This document shows, in pieces, positions 8,853 to 17,773 of a stretch of 64,000 nt of DNA. The position numbers and the translations under genes are program-made. The first letter of the stretch is position 1. Every line of letters starts with the position of its first letter. This DNA is from Paraburkholderia sabiae. GTDB lineage: Bacteria > Pseudomonadota > Gammaproteobacteria > Burkholderiales > Burkholderiaceae. The notes below the pieces were generated by a model. That model worked only from the letters and a program-made list of their open reading frames with translations, made no database searches and was not told the DNA's origin. The stretch lies in assembly GCF_030412785.1 (NCBI RefSeq), contig NZ_CP125295.1:6520007-6584006 (forward strand). Direction: 5' to 3'.

Positions 8853-10370
8853 TTATTTCGCAACAGGCATCGTGAATTCGGCGCCCTTCGCGATGCTGTC
8901 CGGCCAGCGCTGCATCACGCTCTTGTAGCGTGTATAGAAGCGCACGCCTTCTTCGCCATAAGCATGGTGATCGCCGAACAATGACTTCTTCCAGCCGCCG
9001 AACGAATGCCACGCCATCGGCACCGGAATCGGCACGTTGATGCCGACCATGCCGATCTGAATCTGCCGCGAAAACGCACGCGCAACGCCGCCATCCGACG
9101 TGAACAGCGAGACGCCATTCGCAAACTCGTTCTTGTTGATCAGTTCGACAGCGGAAGCGAAATCAGGCACACGCACCACGCACAGCACAGGCCCGAAAAT
9201 CTCTTCGCGGTAGATCTTCATATCGGTCTTCACATCGTCGAACAATGTGCCGCCAAGGAAGAAGCCCTTCTCGTGACCGGCCACCTGATGACCACGCCCA
9301 TCGACGACCAGCTTCGCACCAGCATCGACCCCCGCTTCGATATAGCCCGACACTTTCTCGCGATGCGCTGCCGTCACGAGCGGACCCATTTCGGCTTCAC
9401 CTTCCATGCCGTTCATGATCTTCAGCGACTTCACACGCGGCGTGAGTCGCTCGATCAGTTCGTCGGCGATATGACCGACGGCCACAGCAACCGAGATCGC
9501 CATGCAGCGCTCGCCCGCCGAGCCATAGGCCGCGCCGATCAACGCATCGACGGCCTGATCGAGATCCGCATCCGGCATCACGACGAGATGATTCTTTGCG
9601 CCGCCCAGCGCCTGCACGCGCTTGCCGTGTTTCGTGCCTTCTGTGTAGATGTATTCTGCAATCGGCGTCGAGCCGACGAACGACAACGCGCTCACATCAG
9701 GATGTGCGAGCAGTGCATCAACGGCCACCTTGTCGCCATGCACGACATTGAACACGCCGTCAGGCAAGCCCGCTTCCTTCAATAGTTCGGCGAGTCGCAC
9801 GGATGCCGACGGATCGCGTTCCGAAGGCTTCAACACGAACGTGTTACCGCACGCGATCGCAACGGGGAACATCCAGCACGGCACCATCATCGGGAAGTTG
9901 AACGGTGTGATGCCCGCGACGACGCCGAGCGGCTGACGCAGATTCCAGTTGTCGATGCCGCCGCCGATCTGATCGGTGAAGTCCGTCTTCAACAGATTCG
10001 GAATGCCGCATGCGAACTCGACGATTTCGATGCCGCGCATCACTTCGCCCTTCGCATCGGAAAACACCTTGCCGTGCTCGCGCGTGATCAGTTCGGCGAG
10101 TTCGTCGTGATGTCGGTCGAGCAGTTCCTTGAACTTGAACAGCACGCGCGCGCGTTTGATCGGCGCCGTTTCGCTCCATGCGGGAAACGCGGCCTTCGCC
10201 GCAGCAACAGCTGCATCGACTTCGGCAACACTCGCGAGCGGCACGCGCGAAGTGACGTCGCCCGTCGCGGGATTGAACACGTCGCCAAAACGCTGGCTCG
10301 TGCCATCGACGGGCTGGCCGTTGATCGCGTGCGTCAGCGCGCGCACCTTGCTTTGATCTGTCTCGCTCAT
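8853..10370 (-). CDS. mmsA: Methylmalonate-semialdehyde dehydrogenase (CoA-acylating)
   Basis: A 505-residue aldehyde dehydrogenase. The catalytic cysteine is in GSAGERCM (Cys289). The family-specific features of CoA-acylating MMSDH are visible: [29 protein letters not shown], and a GERCM active site in place of the usual GQxC. It oxidises methylmalonate or malonate semialdehyde to propionyl- or acetyl-CoA in valine, beta-alanine or inositol catabolism. It is divergent from a LysR regulator and is followed by the GMC oxidoreductase. That layout suggests a small inducible catabolic unit, but the inducer is not deducible. Confidence 0.93.
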   Translation of the reverse strand: MSETDQSKVRALTHAINGQPVDGTSQRFGDVFNPATGDVTSRVPLASVAEVDAAVAAAKAAFPAWSETAPIKRARVLFKFKELLDRHHDELAELITREHGKVFSDAKGEVMRGIEIVEFACGIPNLLKTDFTDQIGGGIDNWNLRQPLGVVAGITPFNFPMMVPCWMFPVAIACGNTFVLKPSERDPSASVRLAELLKEAGLPDGVFNVVHGDKVAVDALLAHPDVSALSFVGSTPIAEYIYTEGTKHGKRVQALGGAKNHLVVMPDADLDQAVDALIGAAYGSAGERCMAISVAVAVGHIADELIERLTPRVKSLKIMNGMEGEAEMGPLVTAAHREKVSGYIEAGVDAGAKLVVDGRGHQVAGHEKGFFLGGTLFDDVKTDMKIYREEIFGPVLCVVRVPDFASAVELINKNEFANGVSLFTSDGGVARAFSRQIQIGMVGINVPIPVPMAWHSFGGWKKSLFGDHHAYGEEGVRFYTRYKSVMQRWPDSIAKGAEFTMPVAK

Positions 10371-10485
10371 GATGTCTCCTGGGAATCGGACCTTGGGACT
10401 TTGTGTTGGTCGATGCTGCAGCGCAATGCGTCACGCCTTCGCATGATGTTGCCTAGCGTAATCGCGAGCCGCGCAGCAAATCCAA

Positions 10486-10498
10486 TGAGTAATGCTCA
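10486..10498. promoter_or_regulatory. Inverted repeat in the LysR-mmsA divergent promoter
   Basis: TGAGTAATGCTCA: four-base arms around a five-base centre, about 32 bases before the LysR start codon and in the 159-base gap shared with mmsA. The position suits a LysR-type autoregulatory and activator site. Protein binding is an inference. Confidence 0.45.
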
Positions 10499-10529
10499 AA
10501 TGCGATATAAGGCGCGTTAATATCAGCGG

Positions 10530-11429
10530 ATGGATCTCACCCTGCTCCGCGCATTTGCAACGGTCGCACGCGAAGGCAATCTGACGCGCGCCGCGACGCA
10601 ATTGCATCTGACCCAGCCCGCCGTGAGTCTGCAGATCAAGAACCTGCAGACTGCGCTCGGCGTGACGCTCTTCACGCGCACGTCGCACGGGCTCGCGCTG
10701 ACGCGCGACGGTCAGGCGCTGTTGCCACATGCCGAGCGCGCGCTCGCGGCCGCAAGCGATGTCGAACGCGCGGCGGCCACGCTGCGTCAGGAAGTGCGCG
10801 GACGTCTGCGCATCGGCACGATTCTCGATCCGACGTTCCTGCGACTCGGCGGCTTTCTGAAGCAGCTGGTCGAAACGTGGCCGCATGTCGAGACGCAGCT
10901 TCGGCACGGCATGTCGGGCTGGGTGCGCGATCAGGTGCGCGCGGGCGAACTGGACGTCGGCTATTACATCGGCCAGCCAGATGACGACGACACGCGCGAC
11001 GCGCCGATCTTTCATGCCGTCACGCTCACGCACTTCCAATATCGCGTGCTGGCGCCGCCCGGCTGGAAAGACCGCATGAAGGGCGCGCGCGACTGGCGCG
11101 CGCTCGCTTCGTTTCCATGGATCTGGACGCCCCCCGCGTCCGCGCACAACCGCCTGCTGACGCGCCGTTTCGCCGATGCCGGCGTCAAGCCCATCAAGGT
11201 CGCCGAAGTCGATCAGGAACCGTCGATGCTCGATCTCGTCAAATCCGGCATCGGGCTCACGCTCGCGCGCGATTCGATTGCGCTCGCCGAAGCGCACGCG
11301 CACGCGCTGACAATCGTCGAAGACGTGACGGTGCCGACGGAGCTGACGTTCATCACGCTCGCCGCGCACAGGGACGAGCCGGCCATCGCCGCGGCGTTGA
11401 AACTGATCGAGCTGCAATGGTCGACTTGA
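10530..11429 (+). CDS. LysR-family transcriptional regulator
   Basis: A 299-residue LysR protein. The N-terminal winged helix-turn-helix is clear (MDLTLLRAFATVAREGNLTR, then AAVSLQIKNL-like recognition helix and LGVTLFTRT), followed by the periplasmic-binding-like effector domain. It is divergently transcribed from mmsA, 159 bases apart, so regulation of the mmsA-GMC pair is the likely role. Effector unknown. The start ATG at 10530 agrees with the usual family N-terminus. Confidence 0.92.
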   Translation: MDLTLLRAFATVAREGNLTRAATQLHLTQPAVSLQIKNLQTALGVTLFTRTSHGLALTRDGQALLPHAERALAAASDVERAAATLRQEVRGRLRIGTILDPTFLRLGGFLKQLVETWPHVETQLRHGMSGWVRDQVRAGELDVGYYIGQPDDDDTRDAPIFHAVTLTHFQYRVLAPPGWKDRMKGARDWRALASFPWIWTPPASAHNRLLTRRFADAGVKPIKVAEVDQEPSMLDLVKSGIGLTLARDSIALAEAHAHALTIVEDVTVPTELTFITLAAHRDEPAIAAALKLIELQWST

Positions 11430-11688
11430 GCGACGCGCATGCGCGTCGTGCGATATGAGCCGACCTCATGACACGGCCGCTTCGGCAACCGTTTTCTGTC
11501 CCCTTCGCACGCCGTGGGCTTTAACTACATCGTCACGGGCTTTTTGCTAGATTGACGCTTTGCCCGATTTCCCCGCTGTAATCCGTATGTCCTTCGGTCT
11601 CTGACGAGCAGCTTGCTCACGCAGGCCAGCGACGCCGGTCCCGTCGTCGTCAGAAGCCGTTCACGTTCACTTTCGACAGGAGCTTCAC

Positions 11689-12219
11689 ATGGCACGCAAC
11701 ATCGAAATCAAAGCCCGCGCGCAGCAGTTCGAGCAGCTTCGCGAGCGCGCGGCCGCTCTTGCGCCTGACGCTCCGTTGATCTTTCGCCAGCAGGACTTTT
11801 TCTACGACGTGCCGCGCGGCCGTCTGAAGCTGCGTCAGTTCGACGACGGCACGCCTGCCGAACTGATCTTCTATCAGCGCGACGACCGCGACGGTCCGAA
11901 GGCGTCGTACTACACGCGCAGCCCGGTGACGAACCCCGAAGCGATGCACTCGCTGCTCGCAACCGCGCTCACGACGCGCGGCATCGTCACGAAGGAACGT
12001 CACGTGTATATCGTCGGGCGTACGCGGATTCATCTGGATCGCGTCGACGGTCTCGGCGATTTCGTCGAACTCGAAGTCGTGCTCGCGCAGGATGACGACG
12101 AAGAAGGCGGCGAAACCGAAGCGCATGAAGTGTTTGCGAAACTCGGCGTGCCGGAATCGGACCTCGTCGCCGTCGCGTATGTGGATATGCTGAATCAGGA
12201 GCCGTTGAAGGCCGCGTGA
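11689..12219 (+). CDS. CYTH-domain protein (class IV adenylate cyclase-like)
   Basis: A 176-residue protein of the CYTH superfamily. The N-terminal strand MARNIEIKAR matches the family motif around the conserved ExExK (here N-I-E-I-K). Later charged strands, RGRLKLRQF and DFVELEVVL, supply the tunnel residues. Family members act as class IV adenylate cyclases or inorganic triphosphatases. Which activity applies cannot be decided from sequence. The upstream TTTCGACAGGAGCTTCAC supplies a ribosome site (AGGAG). It appears to be a single gene. Confidence 0.8.
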   Translation: MARNIEIKARAQQFEQLRERAAALAPDAPLIFRQQDFFYDVPRGRLKLRQFDDGTPAELIFYQRDDRDGPKASYYTRSPVTNPEAMHSLLATALTTRGIVTKERHVYIVGRTRIHLDRVDGLGDFVELEVVLAQDDDEEGGETEAHEVFAKLGVPESDLVAVAYVDMLNQEPLKAA

Positions 12220-12238
12220 TTCGTCACACGCTGCGCGG

Positions 12239-12730
12239 TCAGACAGCCGGCGCGCCCGGCGTCAGATGACCGAGCGGCAGCGGGCCGTTGCGCTTGAACG
12301 TCGTCAGCACGATGTTCGAGCGCACACTGTCGACGCCCGGCACCCGCATCAGCTTCTTCATCACGAACGACGACAGCGCGTTCAGATCCGGCGCCACGAT
12401 GCGCAGCAGATAATCGGCATCGCCCACCACCGCGTGACATTCGAGTACTTCCGGCAGCACGTCGATCTGCTGCTGGAACTGCTCGATGATCGAATCGCCG
12501 TGGTGCTTCAGTTTCAGGCTCGTGAACGCCATCACGCCGAGCCCGAGTTTCTCCGGCCGCAGCACGACGCGATAACCGTCGACCACACCGATCGCCTCCA
12601 GCCGCTGAAGACGCCGCCCGATCTGCGACGGTGACAGCGGCACCTGCTCGCCGAGTTGCTGGTGCGTTGCGCGCCCGAAGCGCTGCAGGACGTCGAGAAG
12701 CGCCAGATCGAAGTGATCGAGTTCCACCAT
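12239..12730 (-). CDS. Lrp/AsnC-family transcriptional regulator (probable phh regulator)
   Basis: A 163-residue Lrp/AsnC protein: N-terminal helix-turn-helix (QLGEQVPLSPSQIGRRLQRL) and C-terminal RAM ligand-binding domain (PEVLECHAVVGDADYLLRIV). I chose the ATG at 12728-12730, which has GGAGA seven bases upstream; an ATG at 12745 is less likely. It is divergent from phhA across a 132-base promoter region that contains an inverted repeat. Sensing of phenylalanine or tyrosine and control of phhAB is the natural inference. Confidence 0.9.
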   Translation of the reverse strand: MVELDHFDLALLDVLQRFGRATHQQLGEQVPLSPSQIGRRLQRLEAIGVVDGYRVVLRPEKLGLGVMAFTSLKLKHHGDSIIEQFQQQIDVLPEVLECHAVVGDADYLLRIVAPDLNALSSFVMKKLMRVPGVDSVRSNIVLTTFKRNGPLPLGHLTPGAPAV

Positions 12731-12759
12731 GTAAATTCTCCGCATGCAATTGCGTTTTG

Positions 12760-12776
12760 ATGCGCGATTATCGCAT
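12760..12776. promoter_or_regulatory. Inverted repeat between Lrp-type regulator and phhA
   Basis: ATGCG-CGATTAT-CGCAT, five-base arms with a seven-base AT-rich centre. It sits in the divergent promoter region, 30 bases before the regulator start and 87 bases before phhA. Spacing and AT-rich centre resemble Lrp/AsnC sites; this is an inference. Confidence 0.45.
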
Positions 12777-12862
12777 TCACACCGTGCATTCCGGAAAACA
12801 TGCGCCCTTGCCGCGCGTTCGCCGCTCTAGACTTGCATCTTCTCCTTTCTCCGCTGCAAGTC

Positions 12863-13753
12863 ATGTCTGTTCCGAACACCGCGAAGCTCAAAGAGCAATT
12901 CGACGCAGGCCTCGAAACCCGCGCCGACTTCACCATCGACCAGCCTATGCATCGCTACGGTGCGGTCGATCACGCGGTCTGGAATCAGCTCTATACGCGG
13001 CAGACGGCGCTGCTCAAGGGGCGCGTCTGCGACGCGTTCCTGGAAGGCGTGGAGCGGCTGAATCTGTCGCCGGAAAGCGTGCCGTCGTTCGACGCGATCA
13101 ACGCGCAGTTGATGCCCGCGACGGGCTGGCAGATCGTCGCCGTGCCGGGGCTCGTGCCCGATCAGGTGTTCTTCGAACATCTCGCGAATCGCCGCTTTCC
13201 CGTTACATGGTGGATGCGTCGGCCGGATCAGCTCGACTATCTGCAGGAACCCGATTGCTTCCACGATCTGTACGGCCACGTGCCGCTGCTGATCAATCCT
13301 GTATTCGCCGACTACATGCACGCATACGGCCGCGCAGCGCTCGCCGCACACGATGCGAACGCGCTGCCGCTGCTCGCGCGGCTCTACTGGTACACGGTCG
13401 AGTTCGGCCTGATCCGCGACGAAGCGAGTCCGAACGGCGTGCAGATCTACGGTGCGGGCATCGTGTCGAGCAAGGGCGAAACGCTGTACAGCCAGCTAAG
13501 CGACGCGCCGAACCGCATCGCGTTCAATCTCGAACGCGTGATGCAGACGCAATACCGGATCGACACGTTCCAGAAGACCTACTTCGTGATCGACGATTTC
13601 TCGCAGCTGTTCGACGTCGCGCGCACCGATTTCGCGCCGCTGCTGAACAAGCTCGCAGACGCAAAGCCTTTCGCAGCCGGCGATGTGCGCGACACTGACA
13701 CCGTCATCACGCGCGGCACGGGCGAAGGCTGGGCAACGGACGCCGACGTCTGA
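12863..13753 (+). CDS. phhA: Phenylalanine 4-monooxygenase
   Basis: A 296-residue bacterial aromatic amino acid hydroxylase that converts phenylalanine to tyrosine with tetrahydropterin and O2. The iron ligands are visible: His134 and His139 in CFHDLYGHVP and Glu180 in YWYTVEFGL. I chose ATG 12863 (MSVPNTAKLKEQFD...), the usual family start; the longer frame to 12800 overlaps the promoter region. It is followed 116 bases later by phhB, its pterin-recycling partner. Confidence 0.95.
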   Translation: MSVPNTAKLKEQFDAGLETRADFTIDQPMHRYGAVDHAVWNQLYTRQTALLKGRVCDAFLEGVERLNLSPESVPSFDAINAQLMPATGWQIVAVPGLVPDQVFFEHLANRRFPVTWWMRRPDQLDYLQEPDCFHDLYGHVPLLINPVFADYMHAYGRAALAAHDANALPLLARLYWYTVEFGLIRDEASPNGVQIYGAGIVSSKGETLYSQLSDAPNRIAFNLERVMQTQYRIDTFQKTYFVIDDFSQLFDVARTDFAPLLNKLADAKPFAAGDVRDTDTVITRGTGEGWATDADV

Positions 13754-13869
13754 CCTGGCACCCTGCAACACCCGTTCAAGCGTGAAAAAATAGAACCACT
13801 GCGCATGCGCGCGGCGCGTCCATGCAGCCGGCATCGACGCGGTCGCGCACAGCTTTTAAAGGTGACACG

Positions 13870-14166
13870 ATGATCCAGAAACTAACTTCGGAAGAACGCA
13901 CGCAGCAAGTCGCGCAACTGAACGGTTGGCAAAACGTCGAAGGCCGCGACGCGATCAAGCGGCAATTCAAGTTCGCCGATTTCAACGAAGCGTTCGGCTT
14001 CATGACGCGCGTCGCAATCAAGGCTCAGGAGATGGACCATCACCCGGAATGGTTCAACGTCTACAGCAACGTCGAGATCACGCTTTCGACGCACGATGCA
14101 AACGGAATCACCGAGCGCGACATTCGGCTCGCGCGTTTTATCGATGAAATAACTGCCGGAAAGTGA
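13870..14166 (+). CDS. phhB: Pterin-4a-carbinolamine dehydratase
   Basis: A 98-residue PCD/DCoH protein. The active-site motif appears as [12 protein letters not shown] in the middle of the protein. It dehydrates the 4a-hydroxytetrahydropterin released by PhhA, so the cofactor can be reduced again. ATG 13870 follows AAAGGTGAC, a good ribosome site. The gene lies just downstream of phhA on the same strand. Confidence 0.95.
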   Translation: MIQKLTSEERTQQVAQLNGWQNVEGRDAIKRQFKFADFNEAFGFMTRVAIKAQEMDHHPEWFNVYSNVEITLSTHDANGITERDIRLARFIDEITAGK

Positions 14167-14261
14167 CGAGAACGGCGGATCGGGAGAAACCCGATCAGGC
14201 TAAAAACTCAGAGGAAAACCCGCGCTGAAAGCGTATTGCAGGTAATCAGGCCACCAAACCT

Positions 14262-14492
14262 TCACTTCATTAGGCCATTTTTAAGGGACACGTAAGAATC
14301 CCACGCGGCGCGGGCAATCTCGTCCAATCCTTCCTGCGGCAGCGCGGTCTGTCGCTGTACAATCATCAGCGCATACGGCTTGGAGAGCGCGCTTGCCTCC
14401 TTGCACAGAACGAGTTCGTCGCCGCTCGAAGGCGAGCGGGTACGCCAGAAATTGATCGCGGCTTCCAGTTCGTAGATCGTAATATCGGACAT
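14262..14492 (-). CDS. DUF3717-type small protein
   Basis: A 76-residue protein starting MSDITIYELEAAINFWR, a short family seen in Burkholderiales (DUF3717 by my recollection). The fold is predicted helical, with no signal peptide or membrane segment. The start ATG is at 14490-14492; the much longer frame continuing to 15203 is antisense to the response regulator and is not credible. Divergent from the two-component system. Function unknown. Confidence 0.75.
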   Translation of the reverse strand: MSDITIYELEAAINFWRTRSPSSGDELVLCKEASALSKPYALMIVQRQTALPQEGLDEIARAAWDSYVSLKNGLMK

Positions 14493-14609
14493 GGCTGGCT
14501 GGTCTGTTGATGGCCGCATCGAACGGCACGCCGCACGGCATTCTGTGCAGCAGGCGCCCCGGCGAACCGCGTGCCCCCTGCCTAAACCCATTGTACTTGA
14601 GCGAAATCC

Positions 14610-15296
14610 ATGCGACTCCTTCTGATCGAAGATGACCGCCCCATCGCACGCGGCATCCAAAGCAGTCTCGAACAAGCCGGCTTCACGGTCGACATGGTCC
14701 ACGACGGCATCTTCGCCGAACAGGCCCTCACGCAAAACCGCCACGAACTCGTGATCCTCGATCTGGGCCTGCCCGGTATCGACGGCATGACGCTGCTCTC
14801 GCGTTTCCGCCAGAGCAACCGTCATACACCCGTGATCGTGCTGACCGCGCGCGACGAACTCAACGACCGCGTGCAAGGCCTCAATTCCGGCGCGGACGAC
14901 TACATGCTGAAACCGTTCGAACCCGCCGAACTCGAAGCGCGTATCCGCGCCGTGATGCGCCGCAGCGGTCCGCATGGCGACATGCCGCGTCCGGAAGTGT
15001 CGCTGGGTGGCGTGCGCCTGTCGGGCGTCGATCGCCGTATCTTCAATGACGACAAGCCGCTCGAACTGTCGCCGCGCGAATTCGCCGTGCTCGAAATGCT
15101 GCTGCTGCGTCATGGCCGCGTGGTCAGCAAGGCGCAACTGCAAGATCATTTGACGCACTTCGGCGGCGATCTCGGCGATACCGCGATCGAAGTCTATGTG
15201 CACCGCGTTCGCAAGAAGCTCGAAAACTGCCGCGTCGAAATCGTCACGGTGCGCGGCTTCGGCTATCTGCTCCAGGAAATCCGCCAGGCGTCATAA
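14610..15296 (+). CDS. OmpR-family response regulator
   Basis: A 228-residue two-domain regulator. The receiver domain has the acidic pair EDD (residues 7-9), the phospho-acceptor Asp51 in VILDLGLPG and the conserved Lys in DDYMLKPF. The C-terminal half is an OmpR/PhoB winged helix (ELSPREFAVLEMLL and VYVHRVRKKL). It resembles the QseB/PmrA/TctD branch. It is followed on the same strand by a histidine kinase, but with a 203-base gap. Confidence 0.93.
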   Translation: MRLLLIEDDRPIARGIQSSLEQAGFTVDMVHDGIFAEQALTQNRHELVILDLGLPGIDGMTLLSRFRQSNRHTPVIVLTARDELNDRVQGLNSGADDYMLKPFEPAELEARIRAVMRRSGPHGDMPRPEVSLGGVRLSGVDRRIFNDDKPLELSPREFAVLEMLLLRHGRVVSKAQLQDHLTHFGGDLGDTAIEVYVHRVRKKLENCRVEIVTVRGFGYLLQEIRQAS

Positions 15297-15499
15297 TGGT
15301 CGTCGAGACCGTTGTGGTCTGACGGCGTCCGGGTCGTTCGACGGGCGGCCGCACGTGCATCATCGTATGCGCGGCGGCCGCCTTGTCATTCAGCCCGGCC
15401 GAAACCCGCCGTCTGAACTGCAATCTGAACCGCATCTTGAATGTGTGACTGACGCAGTCGATCATCCGTCGGCGTCGGTCTTTTATCGCGGGTTCGACC

Positions 15500-16999
15500 A
15501 TGAACTATCCCGCCGCGAATAGCCTGCGCCGCCAGTTGCTGCGCCGGCTCGCCGCTCCCCTTTCGCTGCTCGCGCTGATGAGCGGCCTCATCGCGTACTG
15601 GCTCGCGTGGCAATACACGCAGCACGTCGTCGACCGTTCGCTCGCCGATCTCGCTACCGCCATTTCGAAGCAGATCCAGATCGCCGGTCCCGAGGCGCCC
15701 ATCACGGTCCCGCCGCTCGCGCAGGCGATGTTCTCCGATCCCGTCGAACAGCTGGTCTACCGCATCAGCAACGGCGAAACCGAAATCGCCGGCGATCCGA
15801 AGCTGCCGCTGCAAGGCACGAACGTGCGGCGCATGCATTACGCGTATGTGTTCGAGACGCAGCACGAAGGCACGGCAGTGCGCGTCGCGCAGGTTCGCGT
15901 CGATCAGCCGACGGGCAATCCCGTCGTCATCGAAGTCGGGCAGCCTGTACATCACCGCTTCCGCATCGCCGCCGAGTTCCTGATCGCGATCATGATGCCG
16001 CTGCTGCTGTTGCTGCTCGCCGGTTGGGTGATCGTGTGGCGCGTCGTAAACCAGCAATTGAATCCGCTGACCGATCTCGCCGATTCATTGAACCGGCAGA
16101 CACACACGTCGCTGGAACCTGTCGACGAAACCTTCGTCCCCGTCGAAATCCGTCCGCTGACGGGCGCGTTGAACGGCCTGCTCGACCGTCTGAAGTCTGC
16201 CCTCGACGCGCAGCGAAAATTCATCGCCGACGCCGCGCATCAACTGCGCACGCCGCTCACCGCGATCAAGCTGCACGCGGAGCAGGCGGTCGTCGCCCGC
16301 GATCCGCAGCAGACGCTCGCGGCCGTCAAGGAACTGCGTGCGGCCGCCGATCGCGCGGTGCGTCTGTCGAATCAGCTGCTGTCGCTTGCGCGCGCCGAGC
16401 CAGGCGAACAGGCCGCGCGTTTTGTGAATCTCGATGTCGCGTCGCTCGCGTTCGATACGGGCGCCGAATGGGTGCCGCGTGCGCTCGCCGTGCACGTCGA
16501 TCTCGGCTTCCAGCGGCTCGACGATCCATCGAACGATCATCCGTTGGTCGCGCGCGGCAATCCTGTGCTGCTGCGCGAAGTGATCGCGAATCTGCTGGAT
16601 AACGCGCTGAAGTACGTGCCGCCGTCCCGCATCAATGGCGCACGTATCACGATGACGGTCGCGCAAGTGGTCGTGGATGGCGTCGCGATGGCGGAAGTCG
16701 CCGTCGAGGACAACGGCTCAGGCGTCCCGCCGAAACAGCAGCCCGAACTGTTCAAGCGCTTCTTCCGCGGTGACGGTCAGGGGCAAAGCGACAGCAGCGT
16801 GGACGGCGGTGCAGGTCTCGGCCTCGCAATCGTGCATGACATCATGGCGCTGCATCGCGGCAGCGTGCATTACGAAGATGCCGTCGAAGGCGGCGCACGC
16901 TTTATCGTGCGGTTGCCCGTCGCGACGGGCGCCGTGCTGCGCGAACCCGAACAGGCTCGCGAAACAAAAAAACCGGCGCATGCGCCGGTCGATCCCTGA
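15500..16999 (+). CDS. Sensor histidine kinase (QseC/TctE-like)
   Basis: A 499-residue membrane sensor. There are two transmembrane segments (about residues 20-40 and 160-180) enclosing a periplasmic 2CSK_N-type sensor domain, then a HAMP-like linker. The H-box is DAAHQLRTPLTAIKLH (His247), the N-box IANLLDNALKYVP, and the G-boxes EDNGSGVP and GAGLGLAIV. It should phosphorylate the upstream response regulator. Its last codons overlap a minus-strand terminator (16966-16989). Stimulus unknown. Confidence 0.93.
   Translation: MNYPAANSLRRQLLRRLAAPLSLLALMSGLIAYWLAWQYTQHVVDRSLADLATAISKQIQIAGPEAPITVPPLAQAMFSDPVEQLVYRISNGETEIAGDPKLPLQGTNVRRMHYAYVFETQHEGTAVRVAQVRVDQPTGNPVVIEVGQPVHHRFRIAAEFLIAIMMPLLLLLLAGWVIVWRVVNQQLNPLTDLADSLNRQTHTSLEPVDETFVPVEIRPLTGALNGLLDRLKSALDAQRKFIADAAHQLRTPLTAIKLHAEQAVVARDPQQTLAAVKELRAAADRAVRLSNQLLSLARAEPGEQAARFVNLDVASLAFDTGAEWVPRALAVHVDLGFQRLDDPSNDHPLVARGNPVLLREVIANLLDNALKYVPPSRINGARITMTVAQVVVDGVAMAEVAVEDNGSGVPPKQQPELFKRFFRGDGQGQSDSSVDGGAGLGLAIVHDIMALHRGSVHYEDAVEGGARFIVRLPVATGAVLREPEQARETKKPAHAPVDP
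16966..16989 (-). terminator. Terminator for the SET-domain gene, embedded in the kinase gene
   Basis: Perfect palindrome ACCGGCGCATGCGCCGGT followed on the minus strand by seven T. It is 60 bases past the stop of the convergent SET gene, yet lies inside the last codons of the histidine kinase gene. Confidence 0.75.
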
Positions 17000-17049
17000 A
17001 GTTCATCAATCGATGAGCGTGCTGCCACGTACATGGCAGCACGTCTGAA

Positions 17050-17532
17050 TCACTTCTTCTTCTTCGATTTCTTCTCGTCTTTCTTGTCCGGCCGCGCAAG
17101 CATCGTGCCGCGGCACTTACGCGCGCCGCAGCGGCATTCGTATTCCTTCTTGAGCTTCTTCGTCTGCCGCGCGTCGATCACGAGCCCGTAGTCGTAGAAC
17201 AGCTCTTCGCCGGCGTCGATATCGCGCAGCGCGTCGATATAGACATGGCCGTCGATCTCTTCCGCTTCACAGTTCGGCGCGCACGAGTGGTTGATCCAGC
17301 GCGCGCTGTTGCCCTTGATCTTGCCGTCGATCACGTCGCCGCTGTCGAGCGCGAAGTAGAACGTGTGATTCGGTTCGTCCGGATTATGAGGATGCCGACG
17401 CAGCGCTTCTTTCCACGAAATCCGTTCGCCCTTGTATTCGATCAGCCGCTCGCCGGCCGCGATCGGTTCGAGTGCAAACACGCCTTTGCCGTGCACGCCC
17501 GATTGACGCACAGCGATCCTGCGTGAACTCAT
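17050..17532 (-). CDS. SET-domain protein, probable lysine methyltransferase
   Basis: A 160-residue protein with a complete SET core. The AdoMet-binding and catalytic motif is INHSCAPNCEAEEIDG, the C-terminal tyrosine motif is ELFYDYG, and a post-SET-like cysteine cluster follows (ECRCGARKCRG). The last residues are a Lys-rich tail (KKDEKKSKKKK). I chose the ATG at 17530-17532 with AAGGA upstream; a longer frame to 17688 looks artefactual. It transfers methyl groups to lysine side chains in this family; the target is unknown. Convergent with the kinase gene. Confidence 0.85.
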   Translation of the reverse strand: MSSRRIAVRQSGVHGKGVFALEPIAAGERLIEYKGERISWKEALRRHPHNPDEPNHTFYFALDSGDVIDGKIKGNSARWINHSCAPNCEAEEIDGHVYIDALRDIDAGEELFYDYGLVIDARQTKKLKKEYECRCGARKCRGTMLARPDKKDEKKSKKKK

Positions 17533-17773
17533 TGAATCAATCCTTGTAGAACGGTGGATGAGCAAACTCTTGTTCGCCGATGCTTCCGCGTTTCGCGCCA
17601 GATCCGTGGATGCATGGCTTTTCTGACGCGGATAGCAAACGCGGCGCCTTGCTGGCGCCGCGTCGACATGTGACGCTTGCAACGTCACAACCGAAATCGT
17701 ACACGGATGATGCAGTTTCGTTCAACCGTCAATGCTTGATTGACGTCGAAGGGACACTGCGCGTGAGTGGCAA

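Noticed and set aside
14178-14196. Hairpin GATCGGG/CCCGATC after phhB
   Set aside because: No T-run follows on either strand; it may only pause or stabilise the transcript.
17018-17043. Inverted repeat CGTGCTGCCA/TGGCAGCACG between the kinase and SET genes
   Set aside because: No T-run follows on the plus strand; could help terminate the kinase transcript but is not called.
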